17,579 nucleotides of DNA from Clostridia bacterium (lineage in GTDB: Bacteria > CBDUZB01 > JAGLHV01): the NCBI GenBank assembly GCA_030595925.1, contig JAUVLC010000051.1, positions 1 to 17,579 of the forward strand, read 5' to 3'. Below the pieces are notes generated by a model. The model did no database searches. It was not told the origin of the DNA and saw nothing but the letters and a program-made list of their open reading frames with translations. The position numbers and the translations under genes were made by a program. This document shows positions 15,278 to 17,579 of this stretch, one piece after another (the stretch's first letter is position 1; every line of letters begins with the position of its first letter).

Positions 15278-16421
15278 TTTCTTCTCCTGTCTGTACTAAT
15301 AATTTTCGTATTTCCTCAGCAGCTCTGCGGGAAGCTCCCGGTTTTCCCAGTTTTTCCCTTACTATATGCAATTTTTCTTTAATTTCCAATAGGGTTTGCG
15401 GAGATTTTAACCAGGTCAGTGCTTTTTGAGCAATAGCTTCTGATTTTATCTCATCCTGAATAAATTCAGGAACGATTTTTTCTCCGGCAATTATATTCAC
15501 CAAACCAATATAAGGAACCTTTATCAATCTTTTTGCTAAAAAATAAGATATACGGGAAACCCTATACATAATAATCATTGGAACACCCAAACAGGCATTT
15601 TCCAGAGTTGCCGTCCCGGAAGCAACTAAAGCTACATTCATTATATTTCTTATATTATAATCTTTATCCCTGACAACTTTAAAGCTCTCCTCAGGAATTT
15701 TAAATTGCTTAATATAATCCATGGATATATTTCCCGACAGGGGAAAAACAAACTGCGACTGAGGAATCCGGGAAATTATTATTTTACTTATGTTTAACAT
15801 TTCCGGTAACAAATAATCAATTTCCTGTTTGCGACTACCCGGCATAATACCAATAATAGGATTTTCCTCTTTTAACCCGAGCATACTGCATATTTGACTT
15901 TTATTCTTATCAGGATTTATTACATCCAACATTGGGTGACCAACAAAAGAAACATCGATTTTTTCCCGTTTATACATCCGTTCCTCAAAAGAGAAAAAAA
16001 CCAACATTTTTTTAACCAGCCGGGATATTTTTTTTATCCTGTTTTTACCCCATGCCCATACTTGTGGAGAAACATAATAAACCACAGGTATACCCATTTT
16101 TTTTGCTACGTTCGCCACTCTTAAATTAAACCCCGGAGCATCAATCAGCACTATTGCATCAGGCTTTTCTTTTTTAAGAAAAAGTTTAACTAGATTAAAA
16201 ACTTTCCAAAAATCACCAATTTTCTTTAGTACTTCAAAAAAACCTATTACAGTTAAATCCACCAAATTATATAAAAAATTAATTTTCTCAGCCTGCATTT
16301 TCTCTCCGCCCAAAACATATATTTCAAGCTGAGGGTAAATTTGCTGTAAATTGCGGATTAAATTTGCTCCATGTATATCACCGGACGGATCTCCCGCAAT
16401 AATAAGTATTTTTTTAGACAC
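15270..16421 (-). CDS. lpxB: Lipid-A-disaccharide synthase
   Basis: LpxB joins UDP-2,3-diacylglucosamine and 2,3-diacylglucosamine 1-phosphate into the tetra-acyl disaccharide of lipid A at the cytoplasmic face of the inner membrane. The 383-residue GT-19 family protein has AGDPSGDIHGANL (9-21), PDAIVLIDAPGFNLRVA (87-103), the YYVSPQVWAWGKNRI segment (115-129), FVGHPMLD (159-166), IMPGSRKQEI (192-201) and GTATLENACLGVP near 270-285. The length is typical. The start is GTG with AAAGGAT about nine bases upstream, overlapping the oxidoreductase gene by 8 bp, and it overlaps the MsbA-like gene by 8 bp at its other end. The overlaps indicate one tightly coupled transcript. lpxA, lpxD and fabZ, which often precede it, are not in the window. 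Confidence 0.95.
   Translation of the reverse strand: MSKKILIIAGDPSGDIHGANLIRNLQQIYPQLEIYVLGGEKMQAEKINFLYNLVDLTVIGFFEVLKKIGDFWKVFNLVKLFLKKEKPDAIVLIDAPGFNLRVANVAKKMGIPVVYYVSPQVWAWGKNRIKKISRLVKKMLVFFSFEERMYKREKIDVSFVGHPMLDVINPDKNKSQICSMLGLKEENPIIGIMPGSRKQEIDYLLPEMLNISKIIISRIPQSQFVFPLSGNISMDYIKQFKIPEESFKVVRDKDYNIRNIMNVALVASGTATLENACLGVPMIIMYRVSRISYFLAKRLIKVPYIGLVNIIAGEKIVPEFIQDEIKSEAIAQKALTWLKSPQTLLEIKEKLHIVREKLGKPGASRRAAEEIRKLLVQTGEEIV
15284..15288 (-). promoter_or_regulatory. Ribosome binding site fixing the TTG start of the MsbA-like gene
   Basis: AGGAG on the minus strand lies six bases before the TTG at 15277. It is embedded in the last codons of lpxB and supports a TTG start, because no ATG gives the family N-terminus MYRRLLxYVKPYK. 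Confidence 0.7.
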
Positions 16422-17367
16422 TATTTTTATATCCTTTTAATTTTCTCAAAATCTCCATCCCCACCTCTAAAGCATTTCTCCCGTGTTCTCCGGAAACAAG
16501 TGGCTTTCTTCCTTCCCTAACGCAACCAACAAATTCTTTAAGTTCCGCTTCCAGCGGTTCTCCGGAAAACAATTTTGGTTTAATTATCTCTATATCCGAC
16601 ATAGACTTTACCGGAGAAGAAGATTTTTTCTTTTTATAAATTTTCAAACTTTGCTTTGCATAATCCAGAGAAATGTAAGCATTTTCCTGAAATATACGAA
16701 TTTTTCTCATTGTCTCCAAAGTAACCCGGCTGGCAGTAACATTGGCTACGCACCCATTTTCAAAATTAAGATGAGCAGTAGCAATATCTTCTTTATCAGT
16801 TAAAATATCTGCTCCTACTGCATCAATATTAACTACCGGAGAATTTACCAAAAAAAGAATAATATCGATATCGTGAATCATTAAATCCAGAACTACTCCC
16901 ACCCCACTGGCCCTGGGATTAAAAGGGCCCAGTCTATAACTTTCTATAAAACGGGGATTATTTACATGTTTTTGAGCTTCATCAACAGCAGGATTAAACC
17001 GTTCAACATGTCCCACCTGTAAAATACAATTTTTTTCTTTAGCGGTTTGGAGCAATTCTTCTGCTTCTTCCAAAGAATTGGTAATCGGTTTTTCTATTAA
17101 AGTATGTACCCCTTTTTCCAAAAATCCTTTTCCTATTTTATGATGTAGTTTAGTCGGAACAGCAACACTTACCGCTTCTACTTTAGAGGAAAGCTCCTCC
17201 GGTGAACTATAAACCGGCACTTTATATTCTTTGGAAATCTTTAAAGCAGCTTTCTTATCTACATCTACTATTCCTACTAATTCCACCCCATCCATTTTAC
17301 TATAAATACGTGCATGATGTCGTCCTAAATATCCTACCCCAACCACACCCATTTTTATTTTTTCCAC
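16414..17367 (-). CDS. Gfo/Idh/MocA-family oxidoreductase, lpxB-linked (GnnA-like candidate)
   Basis: The 317-residue protein has a Rossmann NAD(P)-binding domain with GVVGVGYLGRHHA (7-19), the acidic end VDVD, EKP (92-94) and GHVERFNP (119-126). The C-terminal alpha/beta domain carries the catalytic-type motif DLMIHDIDI (161-169). Family members oxidise or reduce sugars and related compounds. Placement immediately before lpxB resembles clusters where this family acts on UDP-GlcNAc (GnnA, the 3-dehydrogenase that with GnnB makes the diamino sugar of some lipid A). No GnnB aminotransferase is visible here, so the substrate is a hypothesis. The start is GTG with GGGAG about eight bases upstream. 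It opens the envelope block, and a repeat-bearing gap lies upstream. Confidence 0.82.
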   Translation of the reverse strand: MEKIKMGVVGVGYLGRHHARIYSKMDGVELVGIVDVDKKAALKISKEYKVPVYSSPEELSSKVEAVSVAVPTKLHHKIGKGFLEKGVHTLIEKPITNSLEEAEELLQTAKEKNCILQVGHVERFNPAVDEAQKHVNNPRFIESYRLGPFNPRASGVGVVLDLMIHDIDIILFLVNSPVVNIDAVGADILTDKEDIATAHLNFENGCVANVTASRVTLETMRKIRIFQENAYISLDYAKQSLKIYKKKKSSSPVKSMSDIEIIKPKLFSGEPLEAELKEFVGCVREGRKPLVSGEHGRNALEVGMEILRKLKGYKNSV

Positions 17368-17437
17368 TTTTTTCTCCCTCTCTTAATCAACCACCCACGG
17401 CCCACTCACAAACTAAATCATAAATCAAAAACAAGGC

Positions 17438-17465
17438 AGTCCATAGTCCGCAGTCAATAGTCCAT
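17438..17465 (-). repeat. GACTATG-type heptamer run, inverted copy
   Basis: Four in-phase 7-bp units (plus strand AGTCCAT, AGTCCGC, AGTCAAT, AGTCCAT) are the reverse complement of the runs at 4590-4621 and 7080-7110. The match to the first copy continues on the minus strand into GCCTT. It lies about 70 bp upstream of the oxidoreductase start. Confidence 0.8.
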
Positions 17466-17504
17466 AGATAAAAACAAATAATAAAAAATAAATACGAAAA
17501 GACA

Positions 17505-17520
17505 GCTCCATAAATGGAGC
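17505..17520. repeat. GCTCCA/TGGAGC palindrome near the right edge
   Basis: GCTCCAT-AA-ATGGAGC is a small perfect palindrome followed on the plus strand by AACTAC. On the minus strand it is followed by T-rich DNA, so it could also end transcription of a gene lying beyond the window. Family membership is inferred; only one copy is present here. Confidence 0.5.
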
Positions 17521-17561
17521 AACTACAAACTAAAAACATAAAGGTAAAATGTGTTTTGAAC

Positions 17562-17570
17562 GATATAGCA
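17562..17570 (-). promoter_or_regulatory. Weak candidate extended -10 upstream of the oxidoreductase
   Basis: TGC-TATATC on the minus strand resembles the extended -10 elements of rpmB and the PorV-like gene. Any -35 would lie at or beyond the window edge, and the leader would be nearly 200 bases long and would contain both repeats. The element is tentative. Confidence 0.2.
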
Positions 17571-17579
17571 AATTTTAGC

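Noticed and set aside
17382-17579. Possible end of another minus-strand gene reaching into the window from the right
   Set aside because: One frame stays open from the edge, but it runs through the palindrome and heptamer repeats and gives a low-complexity hydrophobic peptide without recognisable family motifs.
1-17579. An undescribed defence, mobile or biosynthetic system
   Set aside because: All sizeable genes belong to recognisable housekeeping, envelope or signalling families, and no transposase, integrase, toxin-antitoxin pair or defence domain was seen. Only the repeats are unusual.

Overview
The window is AT-rich (about one-third GC by eye) and tightly packed with genes. It looks like a chromosomal segment of a Gram-negative, LPS-making bacterium from a deep-branching lineage. 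The outer-membrane evidence is lpxB, an MsbA-type flippase, and a PorV/UPF0164-like beta-barrel protein with a signal peptide and terminal Phe. The lineage cannot be fixed from sequence alone. The mix of housekeeping genes, low GC and many dispersed palindromes resembles what is often seen in candidate phyla, but that is an impression and not a classification. I see no tRNA, rRNA, CRISPR array, prophage or transposase gene.

Layout. On the plus strand, 1-1962 holds the 3' end of a sensor histidine kinase followed by a REC-GAF-HD-GYP response regulator, probably a two-component pair controlling cyclic di-GMP. From 2180 to 17367 almost everything is on the minus strand. Reading in the direction of transcription (right to left), the first block is a Gfo/Idh/MocA oxidoreductase, lpxB, an MsbA-like ABC exporter, cysE and a PorV-like outer-membrane protein: an envelope/lipid A block with overlapping genes. 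The only other plus-strand gene, rpmB (ribosomal protein L28), is convergent with the PorV-like gene and shares stop-codon bases with it. Next come proC, a YggT-family membrane protein and ileS, then lspA, lgt and rluD, then gmk, rpoZ and coaBC.

How the genes work together. The right block makes and flips lipid A and ends with an outer-membrane barrel. The centre serves translation and proline and nucleotide supply (ileS, rpmB, proC, gmk). lgt and lspA are consecutive steps of lipoprotein maturation. rpoZ is the RNA polymerase omega subunit, and coaBC makes 4'-phosphopantetheine for coenzyme A. The gmk-rpoZ-coaBC order is a common bacterial cluster.

Intergenic DNA is the most unusual part. 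All five gaps longer than 200 bp (1963-2179, 4434-4701, 6907-7151, 11212-11445 and 17368 to the window end) contain dispersed repeats. All other gaps are 82 bp or less, or are overlaps. There are at least four repeat types: a G/C-rich palindrome, a composite element present twice, a C5T3/A3G5 hairpin, and a 7-bp-period tandem array of the GACTATG type at three loci. No gene-free stretch exceeds 300 bp. I found no convincing undescribed protein system; the coding content is recognisable housekeeping, envelope and signalling genes.
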